From CAVTPU01 sp963736695 (GTDB lineage Bacteria > Actinomycetota > Actinomycetes > Mycobacteriales > Micromonosporaceae), in NCBI GenBank assembly GCA_963736695.1, contig CAVTPU010000001.1:1054001-1118000 (forward strand): a stretch of DNA of 64,000 bases, in the 5' to 3' direction. Below the pieces are notes generated by a model. The model searched no databases. It worked only from the letters and a program-made list of their open reading frames with translations, and had not been told where the DNA came from. The first letter of the stretch is position 1. Every line of letters begins with the position of its first letter. This document shows, piece after piece, positions 8,813-18,702 of the stretch. Made by a program: the position numbers and the translations under genes.

Positions 8813-9529
8813 GTGTCCGATCACACTTTCACCCCGACGCCGCGCACCACCGCCACCCGCAAGTCCAACCGGCTGTCTTATGACCGGGAGTTGGCCTACG
8901 CCATCATCGACGAGGCGTGGCACTGTCACCTCAGTTTCGTCGGGTTCGGCGATCACGGCCCAGAGCCCCGACTCCTGCCGACCCTGCACGTGCGGATCGG
9001 CCAGACGCTGTTCGTGCACGGCTCGACCGGATCTCGTCCGCTGCTCGACGCGCGGGGCGATGACGGGCTCGCGGTCGCCGTCGCGGTGACCCACCTCGAC
9101 GGCCTGGTGCTCGCCCGCTCGCAGACGAACCACAGCGCCAACTATCGCAGCGTCATCGTGCACGGGCGAGCCCGACTCGTCACCGACGCCGACGAGAAAC
9201 TCCGGGCGCTCACCGCGTTCGTCGAACGGGTCACCCCCGGGCGGACGAACGACTCCCGACCACCGACCCGCAAAGAGATCGCCGAGACCGCGGTGCTCGC
9301 CCTGCCCCTGACCGAAGTGTCGGTGAAGATCCGTCAGGGACCGCCGGTCGACGAGGAGGAGGACCTCACCCTCCCGCATTGGGCTGGGGTGATCCCGCTG
9401 CGGGTCGTCATCGGAGCGCCCGAACCCGACCCGAATCTCTCGACCGCCGCGCACATCTCGGCCGCCCCCGATGTGTCGGTCGGGGCGGAGGTTTCGACCC
9501 CATCGAGTGTTTCGCACGACTTGGCGTAG
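8813..9529 (+). CDS. Pyridoxamine 5'-phosphate oxidase-related FMN-binding protein
   Basis: A GTG start is preceded by AAAGAGGCG; the product is about 238 residues. The sequence matches the flavin-nucleotide-binding branch of the PNPOx-like split-barrel family: LSYDRELAYAIIDEAWHCHLSFVG at the N-terminus, LFVHGSTGSRPLL, then AVTHLDGLVLARSQTNHSANYRS. These proteins bind FMN or F420-like cofactors and the substrate is usually unknown. The C-terminal 35 residues are low-complexity. It is divergent from the acyl-CoA dehydrogenase gene, with 163 bp between the two starts for promoters. An upstream in-frame ATG would add 50 unconserved residues. Confidence 0.85.
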   Translation: MSDHTFTPTPRTTATRKSNRLSYDRELAYAIIDEAWHCHLSFVGFGDHGPEPRLLPTLHVRIGQTLFVHGSTGSRPLLDARGDDGLAVAVAVTHLDGLVLARSQTNHSANYRSVIVHGRARLVTDADEKLRALTAFVERVTPGRTNDSRPPTRKEIAETAVLALPLTEVSVKIRQGPPVDEEEDLTLPHWAGVIPLRVVIGAPEPDPNLSTAAHISAAPDVSVGAEVSTPSSVSHDLA

Positions 9530-9620
9530 GCGAATCCGCAGCACCTACTGATCGCAGTGGCGAACCGCACAGTCGTTTGACCAGGACGGATGATCGCGTT
9601 TCCCGACAACACTGACGACG

Positions 9621-10355
9621 ATGGTGGGCATGCTCGGCGTTACCGACATCGGCACCTACATCCTCGGCACGATCGCGATCATCCTGTTGCCCGGACCGAA
9701 CGCGCTCTTCGTGCTCACCACCGCCGCGCGTCACGGCGTACGCAGCGGTTATCGCGCCGCCGCCGGGATCTTCGTCGGTGACTGGGTGCTCATGGGCGCC
9801 TCGGCCGCAGGCGTCGCATCCCTGTTGCACGCGCTGCCACCGCTGTTCTTCGTCATCAAATACGCCGGAGCCGTCTATCTCGCCTATGTCGGTGGTTCCA
9901 TGGTGGTCAACGCTGTGCGTCAGTGGCGACACCCGACGACACAACCATCGACGGGTACGGGCGAGATGCCCACTGACACGCGGTCCAGCGCACGGGTCGG
10001 GGCGAGCGACCCGACGATCGGCGACGCGTCGCCGATCGTCAATGGGCGACCAGTCCGCCGCTTTCGGCGGGCGCTGCTCATCAGTCTGCTCAACCCGAAG
10101 GCGATCCTTTTCATGATCTCCTTTTTCGCGCAGTTTCTCGATCCGACCTATCCACGCCCGCTCGTGACGTTCCTGTTTCTCGCCACGATCCTGCAGGTCT
10201 GCAGCTTCGCCTTCCTCAGCGTGCTCATCTTCGGCGGCGGCTATCTCGCCGCTCGGGTGCGCGGACGCCGTCTGCTGCGCCATGGATTCAATGCCGGCGT
10301 CGGGGCGATCTTTCTCGGTTTCGGCGTCAAGCTCGCCACCGCGACACTGAGCTGA
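9621..10355 (+). CDS. LysE/RhtB family amino-acid exporter, LeuE-like
   Basis: This 244-residue inner-membrane protein has about six hydrophobic helices. The N-terminus carries the LysE-family signature LLPGPNALFVL, followed by GYRAAAGIFVGDWVLM, KYAGAVYLAYVG and NPKAILFMISFFAQF. The sequence is closest to the leucine exporter LeuE branch as I recall it. A hydrophilic loop of about 45 residues (roughly 105-150) in the middle is longer than usual. It would export amino acids or related metabolites; the actual substrate is not evident. It ends five bases before the convergent His-rich gene. Confidence 0.88.
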   Translation: MVGMLGVTDIGTYILGTIAIILLPGPNALFVLTTAARHGVRSGYRAAAGIFVGDWVLMGASAAGVASLLHALPPLFFVIKYAGAVYLAYVGGSMVVNAVRQWRHPTTQPSTGTGEMPTDTRSSARVGASDPTIGDASPIVNGRPVRRFRRALLISLLNPKAILFMISFFAQFLDPTYPRPLVTFLFLATILQVCSFAFLSVLIFGGGYLAARVRGRRLLRHGFNAGVGAIFLGFGVKLATATLS

Positions 10356-10360
10356 TCGCT

Positions 10361-10750
10361 TTAGGCCGCACGCATCCCGTCACCGAGTTGCCGGACCATG
10401 TCGCTGACGACCCGCAATTCCTCGGCGAGGCTGCGCTGGCGACGGCGATCGCGGCCATGGCCGTTGTGTCCGTGGTTGTTGTGCCCATGACCGCGGTGCA
10501 GGCCCACGAAATAGTGCACCGCAGCCCGCACCCGGGCCCGTTCCCCGGCGCTGGATTGTGACGTCTGCGCCACGAGCAGCCGCAACCGGTCGGCGATCTC
10601 CTCGGCGTGCGCGATATCACGATCCGTGAAACCGACCAGTGACGCGCCGCCGACCGCGCTGTGATGCCGGAACGCCCGCAACGTCTCCAAACGACTCTCG
10701 ACCTGACGCAGCAGAACCCTCGACTCGTCGTGCCCACTATTGACTATCAT
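10361..10750 (-). CDS. Hypothetical protein with a His/Gly/Asn-rich segment
   Basis: This 129-residue soluble protein is not one I recognise. Most of it looks alpha-helical and charged. In the middle is a striking stretch, HRGHGHNNHGHNGHG, with seven histidines in 15 residues, followed by RDRRRQR. Such a stretch could bind Ni, Zn or Cu, but no metal-homeostasis gene is adjacent. The start is an ATG with only a weak ribosome-binding site. The codon-position pattern favours this frame over the overlapping one, but that is a moderate argument only. Confidence 0.55.
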   Translation of the reverse strand: MIVNSGHDESRVLLRQVESRLETLRAFRHHSAVGGASLVGFTDRDIAHAEEIADRLRLLVAQTSQSSAGERARVRAAVHYFVGLHRGHGHNNHGHNGHGRDRRRQRSLAEELRVVSDMVRQLGDGMRAA

Positions 10751-11093
10751 GCGTTTCCCCCGCGAATTTCGCCTTCGCCAGCGCCGCGCCTTTCGCTCTC
10801 ACCACGCCTCAGCCCCGCGTCGCCACGCGTGGCGACGTTCACCACACGCCGGCCGCCCAGTGGATGCGGCGGCGCCACCCGGATAGCGTGGATCAGTCAG
10901 CACGGCAGAGTCGTTGATGTGAGTGAGAGGCGTAAACGCCTCAAACGGCCTAGTTGCATCGAAACTACCCGTTTGTCGACATGCTCGGCAATGCAATTTG
11001 CCAGCAATCGACTCGCCGGCACCCGATGGAAAAGGTCACAGGTGCGCGACACGATGGGCACCCGGCCAGAATCTGCGGTGGAGGAAGTCGACT
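10751..11093. promoter_or_regulatory. Intergenic region upstream of lhr with a 7-bp-arm inverted repeat
   Basis: This 343-bp interval lies between the divergent His-rich gene and lhr and holds the promoters for both. At 10929-10944 there is an inverted repeat GAGGCGT-AA-ACGCCTC, a candidate operator about 150 bp before lhr. I found no canonical actinobacterial SOS box here. Confidence 0.4.
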
Positions 11094-14000
11094 GTGGAAG
11101 AGACAATGGCCCGCTTCGGGTCCGCGACCCGCGCCTGGTTCGCCTCCTCATTCGCACAACCGACCGCGGCACAGCGAGAGGCCTGGCGGTCGATCAGCGC
11201 TGGCAGGCACACCCTCGTCGTGGCGCCCACCGGATCGGGCAAGACCCTCGCCGCGTTCCTGTGGGCGCTCGACCAACTCTCTCAACCAGGTGACACCCCA
11301 CCGGCCGAGCGAGGTTGCCGGGTGCTCTATGTGAGCCCGCTCAAGGCACTCGCGGTCGACGTGGAACGCAACCTGCGTGCCCCCCTGACCGGCATTCGGC
11401 ACGCCGCGAACCGGATCGGCGTGCCGCCGCCCGAGATCTCCGTCGCGATGCGCACCGGAGACACCCCGGCGGACGAGCGGCGCGCGTTCGCCCGCCGGCC
11501 GGCCGACATCCTCATCACCACGCCCGAGTCGCTGTTTCTGCTATTGACATCGGCCGCGCACGAAGCCCTGCGGGGCGTGCGAACCGTCATCGTCGACGAG
11601 ATCCACGCGGTCGCCGCCACCAAACGCGGCGCGCACCTGGCGGTGTCGTTAGAACGCCTCGACGCGCTGCTGCCCCGGCCCGCGCAGCGCATCGGCCTCT
11701 CGGCGACCGTGCGACCGGTCGCCGAGATCGCGCGGTTCCTCGGCGGCGCGGCCCCCGTCGAGGTTGTCGCGCCGACCAGTGCGAAGCGCATTGAGGTGCG
11801 CGTCGAAGTCCCGGTCCCCGACATGACCCGCCTCGACGAGACCGACCCCGACACCGCGGACGAACCACGTCGGGGTTCGATCTGGCCGGCGGTCGAACAA
11901 CGAATCTATGACCTGATCCGCGCCCACCGGTCCACCATCGTCTTCGCCAACTCACGCCGACTCGCTGAACGGCTCTGCGCCCGCCTCAACGAAATCGCGG
12001 CAGCGGCCGCCACGACACCGCCGGTCGAGGGCCCCACCACCGCTCTCGCCTTCGCCCCCGCACAGGTGATGGCCCAGTCCGGGCTCGCGCACGGCGCGAG
12101 CCCGGACATCGCGCGCGCCCACCACGGCAGCGTCGCCCGCCAGGAACGGGCGCACATCGAGGAGTCGCTCAAGTCCGGCCGCCTGCCTGCGGTGGTCGCG
12201 ACGAGCTCTCTCGAGCTCGGCATCGACATGGGCGCGGTCGACCTGGTGATCCAGGTCGAGGCTCCGCCGTCAGTCGCCGCCGGGCTGCAACGCATCGGCC
12301 GCGCGGGCCACCAAGTCGATGCGGTCTCCCGGGGAGTTGTCTTCCCCAAACACCGGGGCGATCTGCTCTCCTGCGCCGTGGTCAGCGAACGGATGCGCTC
12401 CGGTCTCATCGAGGAGATGCGATTTCCCCGCAACCCGCTCGACGTCTTGGCGCAGCAGATAGTCGCGATGGTGGCGATGCGAGCGTGGTCGGTGTCCGAG
12501 GTCGCCGCAGTGATCCGCCGTGCTGCGCCATTCGCCGACCTGCCGGACTCGGCGCTGACCGCGACTCTCGACATGCTCAGCGGCCGCTATCCGTCGACCG
12601 CCTTCGCCGAACTGCGTCCCCGTGTGATCTGGGACCGCTCCACCGACGAGCTCACCGCCGCACGGGGCGCCCAACGGCTCGCGGTGACCAGCGGCGGAAC
12701 CATTCCCGACCGGGGGCTCTTCGGCGTGTTTCTCGCCGGGGCGACCCCGGCCGCCCGCGTGGGCGAACTCGACGAGGAGATGGTGTATGAATCCCGCGTC
12801 GGCGATGTCTTTCTGCTTGGCTCGTCGTCGTGGCGGATCGAGGAGATCACCCCTGATCGGGTGCTTGTCACCCCCGCTCCCGGGGCGCCGGCCCGCATGC
12901 CTTTCTGGAAAGGCGATCAGCCCGGGCGACCCGTCGAGCTCGGCCGGGCGATCGGCGCGAAATTGCGGGCGATCGCCCGCTGGGATCCGGCGCGCGCGAA
13001 GACCGAGTTGACCGACGTCGGGTTGGACGACTGGTCAGCGACGAACCTCCTTTCCTATGTGGACGATCAGCGGGCCGCCACCCGTCACCTGCCGGACGAC
13101 CGCACGGTGGTGGTGGAGCGCTTCCGTGACGAGCTCGGCGACTGGCGACTCGTCGCGCACTGTGTGCTCGGCGCCAAGGTGAACGCGGCTTGGGCACTGG
13201 CGATCAGCCGTCGGGTCACACAACGTTATGGCGTCGAGGCGCAAGTGCTGCCCAGCGACGACGGCGTCATCGTGCGACTGCCGGACGTGCTGGACGCGAC
13301 CGGATCGGACGCTGCACCCGGAGCCGATCTCGTCCTCTTCGACCCCGACGAGATCGCGGCGATCGTCGAAGAGTCGATCGGCGGTTCCGCGATGTTCGCC
13401 GCCCGGTTCCGCGAGTGCGCGGCCCGGTCGCTGCTGCTGCCGCGCCGCGACCCTCGCCGACGTCAACCCCTGTGGCAACAACGCCAACGGGCCGCCGCGT
13501 TGCTCGACGTCGCCCGCGACTTCGGCGACTTCCCGGTGACGTTGGAGGCCGCCCGCGAGTGTCTGCAGGACGTGCTCGACGTGCCGGGACTCGTCCAACT
13601 CATGCGAGACCTCGCCACCCGACGGATGCGCCTGGCCGAGGTCGAGACCCCCCGACCCTCGCCGTTCGCCCGATCCCTGCTCCTCGGTTATGTCGGGGCT
13701 TTCCTCTATGGCGGTGACGCGCCGCTCGCCGAACGGCGAGCGGCCGCACTGGCTTTGGACTCGGCTCTGCTCGGGGAGCTGCTCGGGCGGGTGGAGTTGC
13801 GTGACCTGCTCGACCCCGAGGTGGTCGAGCAGACCCACCACCGGCTTCAATGGCTCGACGGCACCCGCGCCCCGCGGGACCCCGACGACGTGGTGGAGAT
13901 GCTCAGGGTTCTCGGCGACCTGACCACGGCGGAGTGCGCGGCGCGGGGAGTCGCCATCGACTGGCTCACCGACCTCGCCGCCGCCCGACGCGTCATCGAG

Positions 14001-15749
14001 GTGCGCATCGCCGGCGAAGCCCGGTGGATCGTCGGAGAGGACGCGGGCCGGGTCCGAGACGGGCTCGGCACCGCGCTGCCGGTCGGCGTCGCCGCGGCCT
14101 ATCTGGAGTCGGGGCCGGACCCGATCGGCGACCTCGTGGCGCGTTATGCCCGCACCCGGGGTCCGTTCGCCACCGCGGCGTGCGCGGCCCGATTCGGGCT
14201 CGGAGTGGTCGTCGTCGAGCAGGCGCTGCGCCGACTGGCCGGCGCAGCGCGTGTGACGTCAGGCGAGTTCACCCCCACTGTGTTGGGCGCCAGCGGCGTC
14301 GAATGGTGTGACGTGGAGGTGCTGCGTCTGCTGCGCCGCCGTTCGCTCGCGGCGTTGCGACGCGAGATCGAGCCGGTGCCGCCGGGCGCGTTCGGGGCTT
14401 TCCTGCCGCAGTGGCACAACATCGGCACCCGCCCCGGCCGGGGTGTCGAGGCGGTCGCCGCCGCACTCGAACAGCTCCAAGGGGTGGCGATTCCCGCCTC
14501 CGCATGGGAGCGGCTGGTGTTGCCGGCCCGGGTCGCCGACTACAGCCCGGCGTTCCTGGATGAGCTGTGCGCCTCCGGTGACGTCGTCTGGTCCGGACAC
14601 GGGTCGATTCCCGGGTCCGACGGGTGGGTTGTGTTCGCGTGGGCCGACTCCGCACCGCTGGTGCTGCCGGCGGCCGATTCTGAGCAGGCGGACGGGCCGA
14701 CACACCTCGCGCTGCTCGACGCGCTCGCGGCGGGTCAGGCGCTCTTCTTCCGGCAACTGGCACAGCAGGTGGCCGACGCCGGGGTGATCGTCACCGAAGC
14801 CGACCTGACCGTGGCGCTCTGGGAGCTGGTCTGGGCGGGCCTCGTGGCCAACGACACCCCGGCCCCGCTGCGGGCCCTGCTCGCCGGCGGCGGGTCCCAC
14901 CGATCTCGGCCCGCCCCACCCCGGTCGCGCTATCGCACTGCCGGACTCGGGGCTGGACGCCTGACGGCGGGGCGCGGGGGCGGCTCTCTGTTGTCGGCTC
15001 GGTCCGGTCCGCCGACTGCGGCTGGTCGGTGGTATCGGTTGCCCGACCGCGACCTCGACCCCACGCGACGTGCCACTGCGCTCGCGGAGACCTTGCTGGA
15101 ACGCCACGGTGTCGTGACCCGCGGCGCGGTGCTGGCCGAAAACCCGGCCGGGGGCTTCGCCGGCGTCTATCCGGTCTTCGCCGCGATGGAGGAACGAGGG
15201 GTGGCAAGGCGCGGCTACTTCATCGAGGGGCTCGGGGCCGCGCAGTTCGCGGTGCCCGGCGCCGTCGACCGGCTGCGAGCCGGGGCCACGACTGCCACGG
15301 GCGGGTGGAGCGGCGGGGCCGGGGCCGGTGCGGCCGGGGCCGGAGCCCCCGGCCGACGGGAGGCGATGGTTCTCGCCGCGACCGACCCGGCGAATCCGTT
15401 CGGGGCGGCGCTGCCGTGGCCGGACCGGGCGGTTGACGGCGAGGACGGGAGCGCCGGCCATCGGCCGGGTCGAAAGCCGGGGGCGCTGGTGGTCCTCGTC
15501 GATGGGGCGCTGGCGCTCTATGTGGAGCGCGGTGGGCGTACCATTTTGTCTTATCTGGACGACACGCCGGGCATCACCGAGGCGGCGCACGCGCTCGCGG
15601 GGGCCGTGCGCAGCGGGGCGTTAGGCTCGCTCGCGGTCGAACGCGCCGACGGCGCGGCGATCAACGCGGCGCGGTCGTCGCGCCTGCATGAGGCGCTCAC
15701 CGCCGCCGGATTTCGGGCGACCCCCCGCGGGCTGCGCCTGCGGGGCTGA
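11094..15749 (+). CDS. lhr: Lhr-type ATP-dependent DNA helicase
   Basis: At about 1551 residues this is a long superfamily 2 helicase of the Lhr-Core plus C-terminal type found in actinobacteria. Visible motifs: Walker A APTGSGKT (44-51), Walker B DEIH (168-171), motif III GLSAT, motif IV region HHGSVARQERAHIEESLKSG, motif V TSSLELGIDMG and motif VI QRIGRAGHQ. A winged-helix and beta-barrel module follow, then the Lhr C-terminal domain. Lhr translocates 3'-5' on single-stranded DNA, unwinds RNA:DNA hybrids and is linked to DNA repair. The GTG is preceded by GGAGGAAG; an ATG 12 bases later is possible. Gly/Ala-rich low-complexity segments occur near 1250-1290 and 1400-1425. Fifteen of its 17 Tyr codons are TAT. 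Confidence 0.95.
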   Translation: MEETMARFGSATRAWFASSFAQPTAAQREAWRSISAGRHTLVVAPTGSGKTLAAFLWALDQLSQPGDTPPAERGCRVLYVSPLKALAVDVERNLRAPLTGIRHAANRIGVPPPEISVAMRTGDTPADERRAFARRPADILITTPESLFLLLTSAAHEALRGVRTVIVDEIHAVAATKRGAHLAVSLERLDALLPRPAQRIGLSATVRPVAEIARFLGGAAPVEVVAPTSAKRIEVRVEVPVPDMTRLDETDPDTADEPRRGSIWPAVEQRIYDLIRAHRSTIVFANSRRLAERLCARLNEIAAAAATTPPVEGPTTALAFAPAQVMAQSGLAHGASPDIARAHHGSVARQERAHIEESLKSGRLPAVVATSSLELGIDMGAVDLVIQVEAPPSVAAGLQRIGRAGHQVDAVSRGVVFPKHRGDLLSCAVVSERMRSGLIEEMRFPRNPLDVLAQQIVAMVAMRAWSVSEVAAVIRRAAPFADLPDSALTATLDMLSGRYPSTAFAELRPRVIWDRSTDELTAARGAQRLAVTSGGTIPDRGLFGVFLAGATPAARVGELDEEMVYESRVGDVFLLGSSSWRIEEITPDRVLVTPAPGAPARMPFWKGDQPGRPVELGRAIGAKLRAIARWDPARAKTELTDVGLDDWSATNLLSYVDDQRAATRHLPDDRTVVVERFRDELGDWRLVAHCVLGAKVNAAWALAISRRVTQRYGVEAQVLPSDDGVIVRLPDVLDATGSDAAPGADLVLFDPDEIAAIVEESIGGSAMFAARFRECAARSLLLPRRDPRRRQPLWQQRQRAAALLDVARDFGDFPVTLEAARECLQDVLDVPGLVQLMRDLATRRMRLAEVETPRPSPFARSLLLGYVGAFLYGGDAPLAERRAAALALDSALLGELLGRVELRDLLDPEVVEQTHHRLQWLDGTRAPRDPDDVVEMLRVLGDLTTAECAARGVAIDWLTDLAAARRVIEVRIAGEARWIVGEDAGRVRDGLGTALPVGVAAAYLESGPDPIGDLVARYARTRGPFATAACAARFGLGVVVVEQALRRLAGAARVTSGEFTPTVLGASGVEWCDVEVLRLLRRRSLAALRREIEPVPPGAFGAFLPQWHNIGTRPGRGVEAVAAALEQLQGVAIPASAWERLVLPARVADYSPAFLDELCASGDVVWSGHGSIPGSDGWVVFAWADSAPLVLPAADSEQADGPTHLALLDALAAGQALFFRQLAQQVADAGVIVTEADLTVALWELVWAGLVANDTPAPLRALLAGGGSHRSRPAPPRSRYRTAGLGAGRLTAGRGGGSLLSARSGPPTAAGRWYRLPDRDLDPTRRATALAETLLERHGVVTRGAVLAENPAGGFAGVYPVFAAMEERGVARRGYFIEGLGAAQFAVPGAVDRLRAGATTATGGWSGGAGAGAAGAGAPGRREAMVLAATDPANPFGAALPWPDRAVDGEDGSAGHRPGRKPGALVVLVDGALALYVERGGRTILSYLDDTPGITEAAHALAGAVRSGALGSLAVERADGAAINAARSSRLHEALTAAGFRATPRGLRLRG

Positions 15750-15837
15750 TCCGACTACCCTGATCGCCGTGGCGCACCCCCTCTGTGTCCCGGCCGCGTG
15801 GCGGCGTGTCCCGACCGCATGGCGGCATACCTCAATC

Positions 15838-16365
15838 GTGCCTCGACGACGCACGCGGGCGGCAGCGTCCGCCATCGGGCTCTGCCTCGGAGCCCTCGCC
15901 GGTTGCTCGAGCGAGGAACCGGCCGGTCGGATCGCGGTCTCGATCGACCCGGCCGGCCGACTCGTGGCGGTCGTCGCGGTCTGTCCGAAGGACCGGCTCG
16001 ACTGGCTGACCCTCACCGATCAGACCACCAAGACCAGCACCACGACGCGTCCGGCCAACCCGCCCGACTTCGGCGGCACGGTGATCCTCACCGGACCCGT
16101 CGGCGATCCTCGCCCCGAGGGTGCGCTCGACCTGCTGGACCGCCGCCACAGTTATTCGCTCACAGCCGGAATCGTCGCGGCCGATGACAACTCATCGAAC
16201 GACGTCGCCGGACCGGTGACCTTCGCCTTGGGCGAAGCTCTCGGCACGAGTGCGTTGCGCAAAGGCTCGGTGCTGGCACGCTCAGACAGCGCCGACGAAA
16301 CCGGCGGCGCGACGAGTGTGATGACCAAGGACAGCTTTGTCGAAGCCGCCAAGCGGCACTGCTGA
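15838..16365 (+). CDS. Putative lipoprotein of unknown function
   Basis: This secreted protein of about 175 residues has an Arg-rich N-terminus, a short hydrophobic segment and a lipobox LAGC with Cys23, so it should be lipid-anchored outside the cytoplasmic membrane. The mature part is Thr/Ser-rich (KTSTTTRP) with no family I recognise. I chose the GTG giving VPRRRTRAAAS because it places a normal signal peptide at the very N-terminus; a GTG at 15769 would add 23 residues. It follows lhr by under 100 bp and converges with the MMPL gene. Confidence 0.7.
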   Translation: MPRRRTRAAASAIGLCLGALAGCSSEEPAGRIAVSIDPAGRLVAVVAVCPKDRLDWLTLTDQTTKTSTTTRPANPPDFGGTVILTGPVGDPRPEGALDLLDRRHSYSLTAGIVAADDNSSNDVAGPVTFALGEALGTSALRKGSVLARSDSADETGGATSVMTKDSFVEAAKRHC

Positions 16366-16419
16366 GTCGACTCGACCGGGGCGGCTGAGGTGCGACCCGG
16401 CCGAGCCCGATGGAGCCGG

Positions 16420-18660
16420 TCAGGACCGGGGCGCACCGACCAGTTGCGAGGTCTCGTCGCTCTCCGACCCCGCGACGGCCATACCGCCCGACGACGCCCG
16501 CACCGGCCGCCGCATAAACCGCGGGGCCCACCAGTTCGCGTCGCCGAGCAGCGTCATGAGCGAGGGCAACACGACGGCTCGGATGATCGTCGCGTCGAGC
16601 AGGATCGCGGCAGCGAGACCGACCCCCAACTGCTTCATCTCCAACGTGCTCAGCGTGCCGAAGATCGCGAAGACGCTCACCATCACGATCGCGGCACTGG
16701 TGACCACGCCCGCCGAACTGGTGATGCCCTCGGCGACCGCGAGCCGGTTGGGCACGCCACGCGACACCGCTTCACGGATGCGGCTGACAACGAAGACGTG
16801 ATAGTCCATCGACAGGCCGAAGAGCACGACGAAGAGGAACAGCGGCAGCCACGACACGATGGCGGAGTTGGATTGGAAGTCGAGGATCCCTTCGGCCCAC
16901 GTGTTCTGGAAGACCAACACCAGCAGGCCATAGGCGGCCCCGACGGAGAGCATGTTGAGGCAGATGGCGGTCAACGCGATGACGATCGAGCGGAACGTCC
17001 ACGCCATCACCAGGAAGGTGAGCAGCAGGACGAACCCGACCACGATCGGGAGCTTCTCCTTGACGTGATCGGAATAGTCGGTGGTGCCGGCGACCTGTCC
17101 GGTCACGGCGAACTCGGCGCCGGAGACCTTGCCCACGGTCGCCGGCAACAGGTCCTCGCGCAGCCGGTTCAACGACTCCAGCGCACCGTCCGTGCCGACG
17201 GCGTGCGGTGTGCCGACCGCGAACATCATCGCGACACCGTTGGGCGACTCGACAACACGCGGCTGCTGGTCGTGCGCGAACAGCGGGTCGGCAGCCGTGC
17301 GGGTGGCGAGGTCTGCGAACGCGGACCGGACCGCCGCAGCCCCGCCCGCGGGCACCGCGACGACCACCTGGTGCAGCGTTCCAGAGCTGGGGAACGCATC
17401 GGTCATGCGGTCATAGGCCTGCATCACCGACGTGCTGCGGGGCACGTCCTGAAGGCCGGAGAGTTTGAGCGTCATGTCGGTGGCGGGCACAGCGAGGGCG
17501 GCGAGCGCCCCGGCCGAGACCAGGAACGTGATCCAGGGGTGCCGGAGCGCGGGCCACAGCGCCACCGACCAGAATCGGCCGCGGGCCGGCACGCCGTCCG
17601 GCCCGGCGGGGCGTGGCGCGGTGAGCCTCCACAACAGGGGCACCCGGGGGCGGTCGACCCATCGGCCCAGTTTCGCCAACATCGCCGGCAACACGGTGAG
17701 TGATCCGACCACCGAGACTGCGACGACGAGAATGGAACCGATGGCGAACGATGAGAAGATGTCGTCGTTGGCGAGGAACATGCCCGCCATCGAGATGATG
17801 ACGGCGAGGCCGGAGACGACCACCGCGTGTCCCGATGTGGCGGCGGCGATCTCGACGGCGTCGATGTGGCCGGCGCCTTTGGCTCGCTCTTCCCGTTCCC
17901 GTTTGAGATAGAACAGCGAATAGTCGACACCGACCGCCATGCCGATGAGCAGGACGACGCTGTTGGCCGCGTCCTGGGCCGGGACGAGGTGCGAGGTCAA
18001 CGCGAACAGGCCGATCGCCGAGCTGACCGACGAGAGTGCGAGCAGCACCGGAACACCGGCGGCGATGAGCGCCCCGAATGCGATGAGCAAGATAAGCATG
18101 GTCACGGGCAGGCTGATCAGCTCGGCGCGCTGGAAGTCCTTGCCTATCGTGTCCGACAGGCTTTTGCCGATTGAGGGGAAGCCGACCTCTTCGACCCGCA
18201 CCTCCGGATGGTCACGTTGGATCGCGGCGGTCGCGTCGAGCAGCGGCTGAACCCGTTCGTCGGCGGTCGACGGATCGCCGGCGAGGCTGACGATGAGCAT
18301 GAGGGCGGTTCCGTCCGCGGACGGAACCGGACCCTCCACTTTGGACACGTCGGACCTGGCTCGCATTCGGTTCGCCGCGTCGGTCACGGCCGCGGTCGCC
18401 GCATTTTTGTCCAACGTGCCTGATTTCGAGGTGACGAGGATGTGTTCGACCGCCGGTTCGCTGGGAAAGTCGCCCGAATCGATGATCTCCTGGGCGCGCT
18501 TGGTCTCCCCGACGGTGCCGGCGTTGTCGAGCGTCACCTGGCCGGCGACACCGCCGATGACGATGGAGAAGGCCACGAAAAGCACCCACATCGCCATCGC
18601 CCGCCACGGGTGAGTCGCGCTCCAACGCGCGATTCGCACCGTCATCGGTCTGCGTTCCAC
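16420..18660 (-). CDS. MMPL/RND-family transporter
   Basis: This 746-residue protein has the two-fold RND architecture: TM1 (about 20-40), a large extracytoplasmic loop, five hydrophobic helices including LLIGMAVGVDYSLFYLKREREE (the GxxxDY motif), then a second copy with VVLFGLSMDYHVFVVSRIREA. Both GxxxDY motifs, which carry the proton-relay Asp, are intact. MMPL proteins in actinobacteria export lipids or siderophores; no cargo gene is linked here. A GTG start is preceded by AAGGGG. A perfect 17-bp inverted repeat lies 43 bp upstream of the start (18703-18719), so local repression by an unlinked regulator is plausible. Confidence 0.92.
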   Translation of the reverse strand: MERRPMTVRIARWSATHPWRAMAMWVLFVAFSIVIGGVAGQVTLDNAGTVGETKRAQEIIDSGDFPSEPAVEHILVTSKSGTLDKNAATAAVTDAANRMRARSDVSKVEGPVPSADGTALMLIVSLAGDPSTADERVQPLLDATAAIQRDHPEVRVEEVGFPSIGKSLSDTIGKDFQRAELISLPVTMLILLIAFGALIAAGVPVLLALSSVSSAIGLFALTSHLVPAQDAANSVVLLIGMAVGVDYSLFYLKREREERAKGAGHIDAVEIAAATSGHAVVVSGLAVIISMAGMFLANDDIFSSFAIGSILVVAVSVVGSLTVLPAMLAKLGRWVDRPRVPLLWRLTAPRPAGPDGVPARGRFWSVALWPALRHPWITFLVSAGALAALAVPATDMTLKLSGLQDVPRSTSVMQAYDRMTDAFPSSGTLHQVVVAVPAGGAAAVRSAFADLATRTAADPLFAHDQQPRVVESPNGVAMMFAVGTPHAVGTDGALESLNRLREDLLPATVGKVSGAEFAVTGQVAGTTDYSDHVKEKLPIVVGFVLLLTFLVMAWTFRSIVIALTAICLNMLSVGAAYGLLVLVFQNTWAEGILDFQSNSAIVSWLPLFLFVVLFGLSMDYHVFVVSRIREAVSRGVPNRLAVAEGITSSAGVVTSAAIVMVSVFAIFGTLSTLEMKQLGVGLAAAILLDATIIRAVVLPSLMTLLGDANWWAPRFMRRPVRASSGGMAVAGSESDETSQLVGAPRS

Positions 18661-18702
18661 GTTATCCCCTTGCCCACAGCCGTCTTCACAATGTCCATGT
18701 CG

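Noticed and set aside
14259..15590. 443-codon minus-strand frame within lhr
   Set aside because: Antisense shadow of the Lhr C-terminal region, Arg/Gly/Pro-rich composition and no ribosome-binding site.
16390..17703. 437-codon plus-strand frame opposite the MMPL gene
   Set aside because: Antisense shadow rich in His, Arg, Gln and Asp; the MMPL frame has intact GxxxDY motifs.
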